64,000 bases of DNA from JAPSGB01 sp963775185 (GTDB taxonomy: Bacteria > Myxococcota_A > Polyangia > Polyangiales > Polyangiaceae), in assembly GCA_963775185.1 (NCBI GenBank), contig CAVZIE010000032.1, positions 310,001 through 374,000 on the forward strand, written 5' to 3'. The notes beneath the pieces were generated by a model. That model saw only the letters and a list, made by a program, of their open reading frames with translations, was not told the DNA's origin and ran no database searches. Of the stretch, positions 8,520-19,811 are shown one piece after another. A program made the translations under genes and the position numbers. The number at the start of each line of letters is the position of its first letter. Positions within the stretch are counted from its first letter, which is position 1.

Positions 8520-8732
8520 ATGGAGTGGCTGGAGACGCCGCCGGAGCGCTTCCTGGATCGCCGGCGCGACCCGATCACTCGCTGCCTCGACCGCGTGCTG
8601 CGCGATCGCATCCCGGGCGCCGCGCGCTCGGAGCACTTCAGCGTGCGCGGTGGGCACTTCCTGCAGGAGGTGTCCGGCGCGCGCCTAGCCGAGATTGTCG
8701 TCGATACGGCGCGCCGAGCGCCGGCCGAGTAG
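8520..8732 (+). CDS. Short hypothetical ORF
   Basis: 70 aa, starting 7 bp after the OmpA-like gene. The sequence is balanced in composition (ITRCLDRVLRDRIPGAARSE) rather than a low-complexity shadow, but its last 48 bp overlap the 3' end of the convergent protease gene. May be real and co-transcribed or a chance frame. Confidence 0.35.
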   Translation: MEWLETPPERFLDRRRDPITRCLDRVLRDRIPGAARSEHFSVRGGHFLQEVSGARLAEIVVDTARRAPAE

Positions 8733-9950
8733 CGCCGCTGCGAGCAGCAGGCCGAGCCACGCGACGCCGCCGCGCGCCGGGGTCGGCGAGAGCGCGCAAC
8801 CGCCGCTGTCACCGGCCGGGCTCGTGCCGGGACCGCCGTCACCGGCGCCGCCGCTGCTGTTCGCCGTCGATGGAGGGAGGCACGCCGTTTGTGCGCCGAG
8901 CGGCCCACACGTCGTGCCCGCCGGGCACGTGCCGTCGGCGGCGCACGGATCCACGCACTGGGCCGATCCCGGATCGCACAGCGCGGACGCGCAGTCCCAC
9001 GCGTCGCCGCACGTGGCGCCGGCAGGGCCCGGCGGATCCGTCGGCGGGCCGCTCTCGCCCTCCTGCCACGGGCGCGCGCCCGCGGCGACGAACCCTTGCA
9101 CGAACAGATCGCGGAACCGGTCGACGCGCGTGTGCAGCGCGAACACCTGATTTTGCGCCGTCTGCACGCAGTTCGCCTCGGCGGTCGAGCCGGTGGCGGC
9201 GATGGCGTCGCTGCGCAGCTTCGCCGACACACCCAGCACCGCGCCCGACGCCGCGAGCAGCGGGCCGCCGCTGTCGCCGAAGCACACGCCCTCGCCGATG
9301 GCGGTGTGGTTGTCGGGGATCGCCTCCGGGATCTGGAGTGGCAGCGTGCCCGGGCCGAGATCCAGGATCGACAGCCCGTCGCGCCGGCGCCGCGGCGCCG
9401 GCGTGCTCGCGCTCACTTCGCTCTTGCCGTAGCCGACGACGCTCACCGGCTCGCCCACCACCGGCGGTCCGTCGATGCGGATCGGCGCGACGGTGGCGCC
9501 GGCGATGGGCTGCTGCAGCACCAACAACGCGATATCGTGCAGGCACGTCTCCTTCTCGGGCGGGATGATCAGCTGACCGCCGCGCCCGCTCGACACCGGT
9601 GGCTCGTGCGTGAACACCTCGATGTTGCCCGGCTGCGCTTGCACGGTGATCTGGCTGCCCGCGCCGGGCGTACCCGTGAGCGCGCAGCCCTGGTCGCCGC
9701 CGCCGTAGTCGGCGACGCAGTGCAGCGCCGTGAGCACGAGGTTCGGCGCGATCAGCGTCCCCGTGCAGCCGAAGGTGCCGCTCGGCAGGGTGACCTTGAG
9801 CAGCACCACCGCGTCGTCCGCCGCGCTGCTCGCGCTGCCGCCGACGATCGGCTGCGCCACGCGCGCCGTGTCCTCCGCGGGCGCGGGCGCGCCGCAGCCC
9901 GCGATGAACGCCGCACAAACGCCGATGAAGAGCCCCGCCTTTCCGCCCAT
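8685..9950 (-). CDS. Secreted trypsin-like serine protease with MYXO-CTERM-like tail
   Basis: 421 aa. Lipoprotein-like signal (GVCAAFIAGC). The S1 peptidase domain begins at the activation-like site QPIVGGS; the catalytic triad is His in TALHC, Asp in HDIALLVL and Ser in GDSGGP. Cys pairs are retained. A Cys-rich EGF-like segment (CDPGSAQCVDPC) and a Gly/Ser linker lead to a C-terminal CALSP, a hydrophobic helix (WLGLLLAAALLG) and an Arg cluster, the MYXO-CTERM arrangement used for sorting to the myxobacterial surface. Presumably cell-surface proteolysis. Confidence 0.92.
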   Translation of the reverse strand: MGGKAGLFIGVCAAFIAGCGAPAPAEDTARVAQPIVGGSASSAADDAVVLLKVTLPSGTFGCTGTLIAPNLVLTALHCVADYGGGDQGCALTGTPGAGSQITVQAQPGNIEVFTHEPPVSSGRGGQLIIPPEKETCLHDIALLVLQQPIAGATVAPIRIDGPPVVGEPVSVVGYGKSEVSASTPAPRRRRDGLSILDLGPGTLPLQIPEAIPDNHTAIGEGVCFGDSGGPLLAASGAVLGVSAKLRSDAIAATGSTAEANCVQTAQNQVFALHTRVDRFRDLFVQGFVAAGARPWQEGESGPPTDPPGPAGATCGDAWDCASALCDPGSAQCVDPCAADGTCPAGTTCGPLGAQTACLPPSTANSSGGAGDGGPGTSPAGDSGGCALSPTPARGGVAWLGLLLAAALLGRRSARRIDDNLG

Positions 9951-10010
9951 GGGCGCATCCTAGCGCGGGATACCGCGCCGCACCGACCCCAAATGCAGCG
10001 GGCTTGCAGG

Positions 10011-10037
10011 GATGCCGGTCCGGCGCGGAATCCCGCG
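10011..10037 (+). repeat. Dispersed intergenic element, copy
   Basis: GATGCCGGTCCGGCGCGGAA followed by TCCCGCG, 40 bp ahead of the glycosidase start. A degenerate partner (GCGGGATACCGCGCCG) sits at 9965-9980 in inverted orientation. Confidence 0.9.
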
Positions 10038-10077
10038 GAGCGCGCGCGGCTTTACGGCGGACTTCGGAACCGCTTCC

Positions 10078-12147
10078 ATGCCGTGCATGGCACGACGAAG
10101 GGCATGGGGAGCGCTGGCCGCGGCGTGTGCGCTCTCGACGGCGGCGCCCGCGCTGGCGCAGAGCGTCACGATCGACAGCTCGCAGGCGGGGCGTGAGCAG
10201 ACGATCGACGGCTTTGGCACGTGCCTGAGCGGCACGGAAGCTCAGCAGCCGTGGTTCCAACAGCTCTATTTCGACGACATGCAGTGCTCGATGTTGCGCT
10301 TCGACATCGTGCCGCGCTTCAAGACGCCGTATTCGGACCTGCACTACAACTCGCCATGGTTCGGGCAAGCGGCGCCGATGGATCTGCCGGGCCCCGACGG
10401 CAACAACGTGCGCACGTACACGAGCGCGAGCGACTACACGAAGAGCTTCGGCGGCCAGAGCGCGCAGATCGCCGTGATGGGGCCGGACATCGACCAGAAC
10501 GTCCAGCTGTTCAACTACGACGACGATGTGCCGAAGACGGCTGGGCTGCTGGCGCAGATCGGCGACGGCAAGAAGGCCGGGCTCGGCGACTTCAAGCTGT
10601 TCGCCAGCATGTGGTCGCCGGCGCCGTGGCTCAAGGTCTCGAGCGGCGGCAGCATCAGCGGCCAGAACGATCCCTTGCCGAAGAACGGCACGGCGTGGCC
10701 GTTCATCTGGGGCGGCAACTTCTCCGGCGGCATGCTCGACACTTCGGGAACGCCGCGCGCCGAGCTCGACGACGGCACCGGGCCGACCAGCGCGCTGACG
10801 CAGTTCGCCCGTGGGCTGGCCGCGTACCTGCGCGGCTTCCAGCAGAAGTACGGCGTGAAGCTCTACGCCGTCAGCATCCAGAACGAGCTCAACTTCGAGA
10901 CCTTCTACAACTCGTGCACGTATCCGCTGGCAGCCGGCTACATCAAGGCGCTGAAGGCGGCGCGCGCCGAGCTCGACAAGTATCCGGACCTCGCGCCGAT
11001 CCGCATCATGGGGCCCGAGGATCTACTCGGCGGCGACGGCTACGGCATGTGGCAGTACGGCGGCGGCAACAACGTCACGCACAAGAACCTGCAGTACCTC
11101 TCGAACATCGCCGCCGACGCCGACGCGGACAAGGCGATCGACTTCTTCTGTATCCACGGCTACGCCGCCGACGGCGTGAACGCCGCCGGTGCGACGCCCC
11201 AGCAGTGGGACTGGTGGGCGAACGGCTGGACGTCGAGCCCCGGCGCCGGCCTGCCGGCGACGGTGAAGGGCTTTTCCAGCTACAACAAGAAGAGCTGGAT
11301 GACCGAGACCAGCGGCGAGCAGCCCGACTGGATCGCGCCGGCGAGCGGCTTCCCGGGCAGCGGCGCGTTCAGCATCGCGCTCAAGATCCAGCAAGCGCTG
11401 ACGGCGGGGCGCGAGAGCGCGTGGGCGTACTGGCAGATGACGGACGGCAAGCCCGTGGCTGCCGAGACGCTGACCGACAGCACGCTGAAGGCCGACGCGC
11501 CCAAGTACGTCGCGGCCAAGCACTTCTTCCGCTTCATCCGGCCTGGAGCGGTGCGCGTGAATACGACCGTGAGCGGGAGCAGCGCGATCGCCGCCAGCGC
11601 GTACGTCCACGACGCGGACGGCACGCTGGTGGTCGAGTTGATCAACGCGTCGGCGCAAGACGTGACGGCCAGCGTGGCCGTTCCCGCGACGCCCGCCGGG
11701 CTGGCGAGCTTCGACGTGGTGACGTCGAGCGACGGCAAGCTGTGGCAGACGTCGACGGCCGACGGCAGCTCCGGCACGCTGAGCGTAACGGTGCCGGGAT
11801 ACGGCGTGGTGACGCTGGACGGCCAGGGCACCGGTAGCGGCGGCAGCGGCGGCGCGGCGGGCGCGGCGGGCAGCGCGGGCGCGGGCGGCAGCAGTGGGGC
11901 CGCGGGATCGGGCACCGGCGGCAGCGGCGGTGGGACGAGCGGCGGCGGTGGGACGAGCGGCGGCGGTGGGACGAGCGGCGGCGGTGGCGCGGGAGCGGCG
12001 GGGGCGAGCGGCGCTTCGACGGCCGGCTCCGGCAGCGACAGCGGCTGCGGCTGTCGTACCGCGGGCGGCGGGTCCGGCGGCGCGCCGGCGCTGCTGCTGC
12101 TCGCGCTCGGGCTTGGCCTCGTGCGGCGGCGGCGGCGCGCCGCATGA
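10078..12147 (+). CDS. Secreted GH30-family glycoside hydrolase with MYXO-CTERM-like tail
   Basis: 689 aa from ATG 10078 (ATG 10087 also possible). Sec signal ending APALAQS. The catalytic domain resembles GH30 (glucosylceramidase/xylanase clan): IDGFGTCLSG at the start, MWSPAPWLK, the acid/base Glu in SIQNELN and the nucleophile Glu in WMTETSGEQ. A beta-sandwich follows (VELINASAQDVTASV). Residues about 590-650 are Gly/Ser linker made of 18-bp repeats, then CGCRTAGG, a hydrophobic helix (ALLLLALGLGLV) and Arg-rich end: a MYXO-CTERM surface-sorting tail. Probably degrades an extracellular polysaccharide. The stop overlaps the next ATG. Confidence 0.9.
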   Translation: MPCMARRRAWGALAAACALSTAAPALAQSVTIDSSQAGREQTIDGFGTCLSGTEAQQPWFQQLYFDDMQCSMLRFDIVPRFKTPYSDLHYNSPWFGQAAPMDLPGPDGNNVRTYTSASDYTKSFGGQSAQIAVMGPDIDQNVQLFNYDDDVPKTAGLLAQIGDGKKAGLGDFKLFASMWSPAPWLKVSSGGSISGQNDPLPKNGTAWPFIWGGNFSGGMLDTSGTPRAELDDGTGPTSALTQFARGLAAYLRGFQQKYGVKLYAVSIQNELNFETFYNSCTYPLAAGYIKALKAARAELDKYPDLAPIRIMGPEDLLGGDGYGMWQYGGGNNVTHKNLQYLSNIAADADADKAIDFFCIHGYAADGVNAAGATPQQWDWWANGWTSSPGAGLPATVKGFSSYNKKSWMTETSGEQPDWIAPASGFPGSGAFSIALKIQQALTAGRESAWAYWQMTDGKPVAAETLTDSTLKADAPKYVAAKHFFRFIRPGAVRVNTTVSGSSAIAASAYVHDADGTLVVELINASAQDVTASVAVPATPAGLASFDVVTSSDGKLWQTSTADGSSGTLSVTVPGYGVVTLDGQGTGSGGSGGAAGAAGSAGAGGSSGAAGSGTGGSGGGTSGGGGTSGGGGTSGGGGAGAAGASGASTAGSGSDSGCGCRTAGGGSGGAPALLLLALGLGLVRRRRRAA

Positions 12148-13262
12148 TCGCGAGCCAGCGTCACCTGTTCGACATCCCCGACGACGTCGCGTACCTGAAC
12201 TGCGCGTACATGGCGCCGCTGCTCCGCAGCGTGGTCGAGGCCGGGCGCGCCGGCGTGGAGAAGAAGGCGAGGCCCTGGACGATCGCCACGCGCGACTTCT
12301 TCGACGACTCGGAGCGGGCGCGCGCGCTGTTCGCCCAGGTCGTCGGCGCGACGCCCGACGACGTCGCGCTCGTACCCAGCGTGAGCTACGGCGTGGCGAT
12401 CGCCGCCAAGAACGTGACGATCGGAGAGGGACAGCGCGTCGTCGTGCTGGCCGAGCAGTTTCCGTCCCACGTGTACGCGTGGCGCGGTCTCGCCGAGTTG
12501 GTCGGCGTGGAGCGCCCGGAACAGGGCAGCTTCACGGACGTCGTGATGGCGGCCATCGACGATCGCACCGCGGTGGCAGCCCTTCCGCACTGCCGCTGGA
12601 CCGACGGCGCGCTGCTCGATCTGGAGCGCATCGGCGCGCGCTGTCGCGAGGTCGGCGCGGCGCTGGTGCTCGACGTGACCCAGTCGCTAGGGGCGCTGCC
12701 GCTGGACGTGGCGCGCGTGCGTCCCGACTTCCTGGTTGCCGCGAGCTACAAGTGGCTGCTCGGGCCGTACTCGTTCGGGTTCCTGTATTCCGCGCCGCAT
12801 CGGCAGGACGGCGAAGCCCTGGAGCAGGGCTGGATCACGCGGGCCGGCTCGGAAGACTTCGCGGGCCTGGTGCGCTATCGCGACGAGCTCCAGCCCGGGG
12901 CGCGGCGCTACGACGTGGGCGAGCGCTCGAACTTCGTGCTCGTGCCGATGGCGATCGCGGCGCTCGAGCAGATCCTGGCGTGGGGCGTCGATGCGATCGC
13001 GGAGAGCCTGGCGGCGCGCACCGCGCACATCGCCGCGCGCGCCGCGGAGCTCGGGCTGACGTGCTTGCCGGCGGGAGAGCGCGCCGGTCACTACCTCGGC
13101 TTGCGCTTTCCGTCCGGCGTGCCGGCGGGGCTGGCGGAGCGGCTGGCCGCCGAGCGGGTGTACGTGAGCGTGCGCGGCGACTCCGTGCGCGTGACGCCGC
13201 ACCTGTACAACACGGACGCGGACGTAGAGCGGCTGCTGGCGGCCCTCGCGCGATGGCCGTAA
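12144..13262 (+). CDS. PLP-dependent aminotransferase class V family protein
   Basis: 372 aa. Fold-type I PLP enzyme of the class V (NifS/isopenicillin-N-epimerase-like) group: YLNCAYMAPL near the N-terminus, VPSVSYGVAIAA, the PLP-Asp segment ALVLDVTQSLGALPLD and the Schiff-base Lys in AASYKWLLGPY. C-terminal SVRGDSVRVTPHLYNT is the typical substrate-binding end. Cysteine desulfurase activity is less likely because no flexible catalytic-Cys loop is visible. Translationally coupled (ATGA) to the glycosidase gene, which is an odd pairing. Confidence 0.85.
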   Translation: MIASQRHLFDIPDDVAYLNCAYMAPLLRSVVEAGRAGVEKKARPWTIATRDFFDDSERARALFAQVVGATPDDVALVPSVSYGVAIAAKNVTIGEGQRVVVLAEQFPSHVYAWRGLAELVGVERPEQGSFTDVVMAAIDDRTAVAALPHCRWTDGALLDLERIGARCREVGAALVLDVTQSLGALPLDVARVRPDFLVAASYKWLLGPYSFGFLYSAPHRQDGEALEQGWITRAGSEDFAGLVRYRDELQPGARRYDVGERSNFVLVPMAIAALEQILAWGVDAIAESLAARTAHIAARAAELGLTCLPAGERAGHYLGLRFPSGVPAGLAERLAAERVYVSVRGDSVRVTPHLYNTDADVERLLAALARWP

Positions 13263-13314
13263 ACGTCCGATCGTTGTCCTTGTGCCATGTCCGGCGGGCG
13301 GCCAGGATGCCGGC

Positions 13315-14256
13315 ATGCCGAGCTCGCGGCGCGTCGCCATCGTCGCCTTCGAAGGCTCCCAGGCCCTCGACGTCGTGGGGCCGCACGAGATCCTGGTCGC
13401 GGCCCGCGAGTACAGCGTGGAGATCGTCGCGCGCCGCCGCGGCACGTTGCGGCAGGACAGCGGGCTCGGGCTCGTCGCGACCCGCGCACTGGGTGACGTC
13501 CGGCGCCTCGACACGCTGATCGTCTCCGGCGGCGCGGGCGCGCGCGCCGCGGCGGAGGATCCGGACGTCGTGGCGAGCGTGCGCCGCGCGGCGCGTCGCG
13601 CCCGGCGCGTGGCCAGCGTGTGCACAGGTGCGTTCGTGCTGGCGGCGGCGGGGCTCCTCGACGGCCGGCGCGCGACCACGCACTGGGCGTACTGCGACGC
13701 GCTCGCGCGCGCGTACCCCGACGTCAGCGTGGAGCGAGAGCCAATCTACGTCCGCGACGGCGACGTGTGGACGAGCGCGGGCGTGACGGCGGGCATCGAT
13801 CTCGCGCTGGCGCTGGTCGAGGAAGATCTCGGCCGCGAGATCGCGCTCACACTCGCGCGCTGGTTCGTGGTGTTCGTGCGCCGCAGCGGCGGCCAGTCGC
13901 AGTTCAGCGCGCAGCTGGCGGTGCAGAGCGCCGAGCGTGAGCCGCTGCGCGAGCTGCAGGCGTGGATCGTCGATCACCCGGACGCGACCCTGGACGTGCC
14001 GGCGATGGCCAAGCGCGCCGGCATGAGCGTGCGCCACTTCGCGCGCACGTTTCGCTCCGAGACGGGCGTCGCGCCGGCCGCCTACGTCGAAGGCGTGCGC
14101 GTGGAGACCGCGCGCCGCCTGCTCGAGACCACCGCGCTGCCCGTGGAGCGCGTGGCGGAGAGCGCCGGCTTCGGCACGCCGGAGAGCTTGCGCCGCACGT
14201 TCGCGCGACGCGTGGGCCTGTCACCGCGCGAATACCGCGCTCGCTTCGGAGGATAG
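13315..14256 (+). CDS. GlxA-type transcriptional regulator (DJ-1/PfpI + AraC HTH)
   Basis: 313 aa from ATG 13315. Residues 1-190 form a DJ-1/PfpI-like sensor (FEGSQALDVVGPHEIL, TLIVSGGAGA, SVCTGAFVLAAAGLL with the nucleophile-elbow Cys). Residues 210-313 are an AraC double HTH (LDVPAMAKRAGMSVRHFART, VERVAESAGFGTPESLRR, GLSPREYRARF). GlxA-family regulators control catabolic genes in response to a small ligand. The next gene, 2 bp downstream, is a paralogue of its sensor half. Confidence 0.9.
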   Translation: MPSSRRVAIVAFEGSQALDVVGPHEILVAAREYSVEIVARRRGTLRQDSGLGLVATRALGDVRRLDTLIVSGGAGARAAAEDPDVVASVRRAARRARRVASVCTGAFVLAAAGLLDGRRATTHWAYCDALARAYPDVSVEREPIYVRDGDVWTSAGVTAGIDLALALVEEDLGREIALTLARWFVVFVRRSGGQSQFSAQLAVQSAEREPLRELQAWIVDHPDATLDVPAMAKRAGMSVRHFARTFRSETGVAPAAYVEGVRVETARRLLETTALPVERVAESAGFGTPESLRRTFARRVGLSPREYRARFGG

Positions 14257-14258
14257 CC

Positions 14259-14938
14259 ATGGACATCGTGATTCTGCTGTTCAACCACATCACCGCGCTC
14301 GACGCGGTGGGGCCGTACGAGGTGCTGTCGCGGCTGCCGGGTGCGAACGTGCGCTTCGTGGCCCCGGAAGCGCGGCGCGGTCCGCACCGACAACGGCGCG
14401 CTCGGCCTGATCGCCGACTGCGGCGATCGCGGACGTGGCGCGCGCCGATCTGCTGCTGGTCCCCGGTGGCTTCGGCACGCGGCTGCTCGAGCGCGACACG
14501 CGCGTGCTCGACTGGGTGCGCGCCGTGGACGCGACCACGCGGCTGACCGTATCCGTGTGCACGGGCGCGCTGGTGCTGGCGGCGGCGGGGCTCTTGCGCG
14601 GGCGCCGCGCGAACACGCACTGGGCCGTGCGCGAGCGGCTGGCCGGGTACGGCGCGATCCCCACGGCGGAGCGCGTGGTGCGCGACGGGAAGGTCGCGAC
14701 CGCGGCGGGCGTGTCGGCGGGCATCGATCTGGCGCTGACCCTCGCCGTGGAGCTGGCGGGGCGCGAGATCGCCGAGGCGATCCAGCTCGGACTCGAGTAC
14801 GACCCGGCGCCGCCGCTCTCCGCCGGTAGCCCGGAGACGGCACCGCCCGCTGCGCGCGACGCGGTGCTGGCGCGGATGCAGGCGCGCGACGCGGAGCTCA
14901 GCCGCGCAGGTAGCGATCGAGCTCGCCCAGCTCCTTGA
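14259..14938 (+). CDS. DJ-1/PfpI family protein without HTH (two frameshifts)
   Basis: About 226 aa once one base is removed near 14375 and one near 14427. MDIVILLFNHITALDAVGPY opens the domain, then VRTDNGALGLIADC, LLLVPGGFG and the Cys elbow SVCTGALVLAAAGLL, nearly identical to that of the preceding regulator. It lacks the AraC domain and ends in a charged tail after GLEYDPAPPL. Isonitrile hydratase-like or a free-standing ligand-binding partner of the regulator is possible. The 3' end overlaps the convergent CarH-like gene by 41 bp. Confidence 0.8.
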
Positions 14939-15812
14939 ACATGTGGATGCGCGGCGGCAGGCGGGTGATTGCGCCGGCTGCCGCGCCGCCAACCAGAAGC
15001 TCCACACGTGCGGGCAGCGCGCGCGCCAGCTGCCCCAGCTGCGCCCGCAGCGCCTTCGGTTCGGCCGCGACAGCGGAAACCGCCAGCGCTTGCGCGCCGG
15101 ATTGCGACGCGGCGCGCACGCACTCCGCCACCGGAAGCGACGGACCGAGGTAGCTCGCGTGCCAGCCGTTCGTGGCCGCCACCAGCGCCACCAGCAGCGC
15201 GCCAAGCTCGTGGAGCTCGCCCTCCAGCGTGGCCGCGACGAGCAGCGGCGCGTCCGCTGGCGCGGCATAGGTGTGGAGCAGCGCGCCGAGCTGGCTGCGT
15301 ACCAGCGCGCTGGCCGCATGCTCGTGGGCGACGCACAGCTTGCCGTCCGCCCAGCGCTTGCCGACCTCCGTCAGCAGGTCCGGCACCAGCTCCAGCGCGA
15401 ACTCGCGCGTGCTGGACGCGGCGAGTGCCCGCGCCAGCTCCGCTTCCGCGGCGGGCAGGTCCATCGCGGCGATCGACGAAAGGAAGCGATCGCGCGCGGC
15501 GTGCGTCGTCGGCGCCTGGTCCGCCAGCAGGCGTTCCAAGGCGGCGGGCGCAAGCTGCGCGATCTGACCGATGCTGTGCCCGCGTTCGAGCACGCGGCGC
15601 ACCAGCCGCAGTCGCGCGACGTCCTGCTCGCTGAACAGCCGGTTGTTGCCCTGCGAGCGGCCGGTGGCGAGCGTGCCGTAGCGCCGCTCCCACATCCGGA
15701 GAGAGTGGGCGGGGATGCCGGTCAGGCGCGAGGCAGCGCCGATCCGGTAGCCCGTTACGGTGCGCTCAGGCACCGAAGTGGGCGAGGGTTTCGCGGACGC
15801 CGATGTAGCCAT
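14898..15812 (-). CDS. carH: CarH/LitR-type B12-dependent photoreceptor repressor
   Basis: 304 aa. MerR winged helix at residues 20-90 (YRIGAASRLTGIPAHSLRMW). A helical cap carries the light-sensing signature W154-x9-E164-H165 (WADGKLCVAHEH), followed by a B12-binding Rossmann domain with lower-ligand His201 in ELHELG, Ser246 (LAVSAVAAEP) and Gly275-Gly276. In characterised CarH proteins adenosylcobalamin drives tetramer formation and repression of carotenoid genes in the dark; light breaks the Co-C bond. In Thermus CarH, as I recall it, the residue after the Trp is His132; here it is Ala155. Last gene of the crt operon. GTG 15773 is an alternative start that would shorten the overlap with the upstream gene to 8 bp. 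Confidence 0.9.
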   Translation of the reverse strand: MATSASAKPSPTSVPERTVTGYRIGAASRLTGIPAHSLRMWERRYGTLATGRSQGNNRLFSEQDVARLRLVRRVLERGHSIGQIAQLAPAALERLLADQAPTTHAARDRFLSSIAAMDLPAAEAELARALAASSTREFALELVPDLLTEVGKRWADGKLCVAHEHAASALVRSQLGALLHTYAAPADAPLLVAATLEGELHELGALLVALVAATNGWHASYLGPSLPVAECVRAASQSGAQALAVSAVAAEPKALRAQLGQLARALPARVELLVGGAAAGAITRLPPRIHMFKELGELDRYLRG

Positions 15813-16324
15813 TCAAGTACCAGTACCACCAGGCCGTCATCATGGTCGTGTGGCCGAGGAAGATGAAGACGTGGCTCCACATCTCGACGCGGTCCGACGC
15901 ACCGGCGGCGTAGCGCTTCCAGTGCAGGGCTTCGTCCACCACGCTATAGAAGAAAGAGAACACCGTGAAGACCGCGGCCGGGATCCAGAACACGTCTCCG
16001 TGCGCGTAGGCGGCGCTGAGCAGCACACAGCTGGCGATGCCGCAGAAGATGGTGATGCCGTGCACGAGTCCCTCGGCCTTCTCGACCACGCTCTTGTACA
16101 CCGTCCGGTGTCCGATCGTATCGAGGGAGATGGCGCCGGCGAAGATCAGCGCGCCGCCCGGGACCCAGTACGCTTCGACGGGGAAACGGACGCCGTGCAG
16201 GCGACCGAACAACAGGAAGCCGCCGGTGGACAGCACGAGACCCAACATCAAGCCGACCCAGCCGACGTACACGGCCCAGTCGTTGCGTTTGAACTCGCGG
16301 GCGCGGCCCACGTACAGGCGGAAC

Positions 16325-16344
<20 letters not shown>
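15766..16344 (-). CDS. His-rich integral membrane protein in the carotenoid operon
   Basis: 192 aa, unrecognised family. About five membrane helices (WAVYVGWVGLMLGLVLSTGG; VPGGALIFAGAISLD; GITIFCGIASCVLLSAA; FWIPAAVFTVFSFFYSVV; MWSHVFIFLGHTTMMTAW). Histidines and acids sit at helix ends and within helices: SLDTIGHRTVYK, GLVHG, DEALHWKRY, WSHVF, FLGHTTM. This pattern could ligate metal as in membrane hydroxylases or desaturases, though the classical HxxHH boxes are absent. Overlaps phytoene synthase by 20 bp and the carH start, so it is part of the operon and may modify the carotenoid end product or its localisation. Confidence 0.85.
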
Positions 16345-18770
<2,426 letters not shown>

Positions 18771-18778
<8 letters not shown>

Positions 18779-19811
18779 AGCTCGCCTCCAGCATCTCGAT
18801 CTCGCCCGCGAGGGCGTGCAGGGTCCGCCCCGGACCAACCTCGGTCTGGAGTCGTGTGTGGGCGTCGCGCAGCCGGGCGCGGATCGCGCTCCGTGGCAGA
18901 TCGCCCAGCAGCGGGCGCATCGCCTCTGCCAGTGTCTCCGGGTGCGTGCCGAAGCGCTCTACGGAGGTGGCGAGCACGCGCAGCTCGCGCCAGCGCCCGG
19001 CGGCAAGCGACGCGGCGAGCCAGGCCCAGGGCCAGGTGAGCCGCCCGCCGACCAGGTCCTCGTGCCCCTTGGCGCGGCGACGCTGGCTGGTGATGCCGCC
19101 GAGGATCGTCGAGCATCTGCAGCCCCACGCCGAGCTCGCGGCCGAACTTCGACGAGCGTCTGCAGGCGCGCCGGGTCCGCCCCCGCCGTGACGGCGCCGA
19201 GCGACACGGCGAGCTCCGTCAGGCTGCCGGTCTTCAGCGTGGTCGCCGCGAGCACCGCGTCGTGCACGTCGTGCTGCGCGAGATCGCCGAGCCGCCCGCA
19301 CAGATCCAGCGCCTGGCCGTGGTGGCAGCGCACGACCGCCGTCGTGTAGCGCTGGTGGAGCGCCAGGGCCCGCTCGGGAGCGAGCTCCAGCCGCGCGATC
19401 AGCTCGAGCGGCAGGAAGTAGAGCAGGTTGCCAGCATTGAGCGCGATCGGCACGCCGTGGGTGACGTGCAGCGCGGGCTTGCCGCGCCGGTACGCCGAGC
19501 CGTCTTCGATGTCGTCGATGACGAGCGAACCGGCGTGCAGCAGCTCCACCAGCCAGCCGAGCTCGACGGGCGCCGGTCCGATGCCCGCCGCCGAGCTCCC
19601 AGCCCGCCTCGACGAGATGCGCGCGAAGCTCCTTGCCGGGCCGTGCGAGCAGATCGCGGAGCGGCTCGTAGAGCGAGCTCTCCCACAGCTTCCACGGCAC
19701 GGCCGCGCCACCCAGCTCGAGCGATGCGTCGAGGGCTGCGGGCTTGAAGTGACGCTCGACCAGATCGAGCAGCGGGTGGACGTTTTCGAGAGAGACGGCA
19801 GCGTTGGTCAT
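18771..19811 (-). CDS. crtE: Geranylgeranyl diphosphate synthase (three frameshifts)
   Basis: About 346 aa after removing one base near 19590, 19155 and 19105. Chain-elongating polyprenyl synthetase: first Asp-rich motif in LVIDDIEDGSAYRRGKPALH, second in LQMLDDLGG, and the GNLLYF and TLKTGSLTELA helices between them. Makes the C20 substrate for phytoene synthase. Three inserted bases add up to one codon, so the protein returns to its original frame, which is why both ends can be read in the same frame. ATGA overlap with the upstream cyclase gene. Confidence 0.9.

Noticed and set aside
15717..15740. Another copy of the dispersed element (GATGCCGGTCAGGCGCG)
   Set aside because: It lies in the conserved LTGIPAH part of the MerR domain, diverges after 11 bp, and is explained by codon use.
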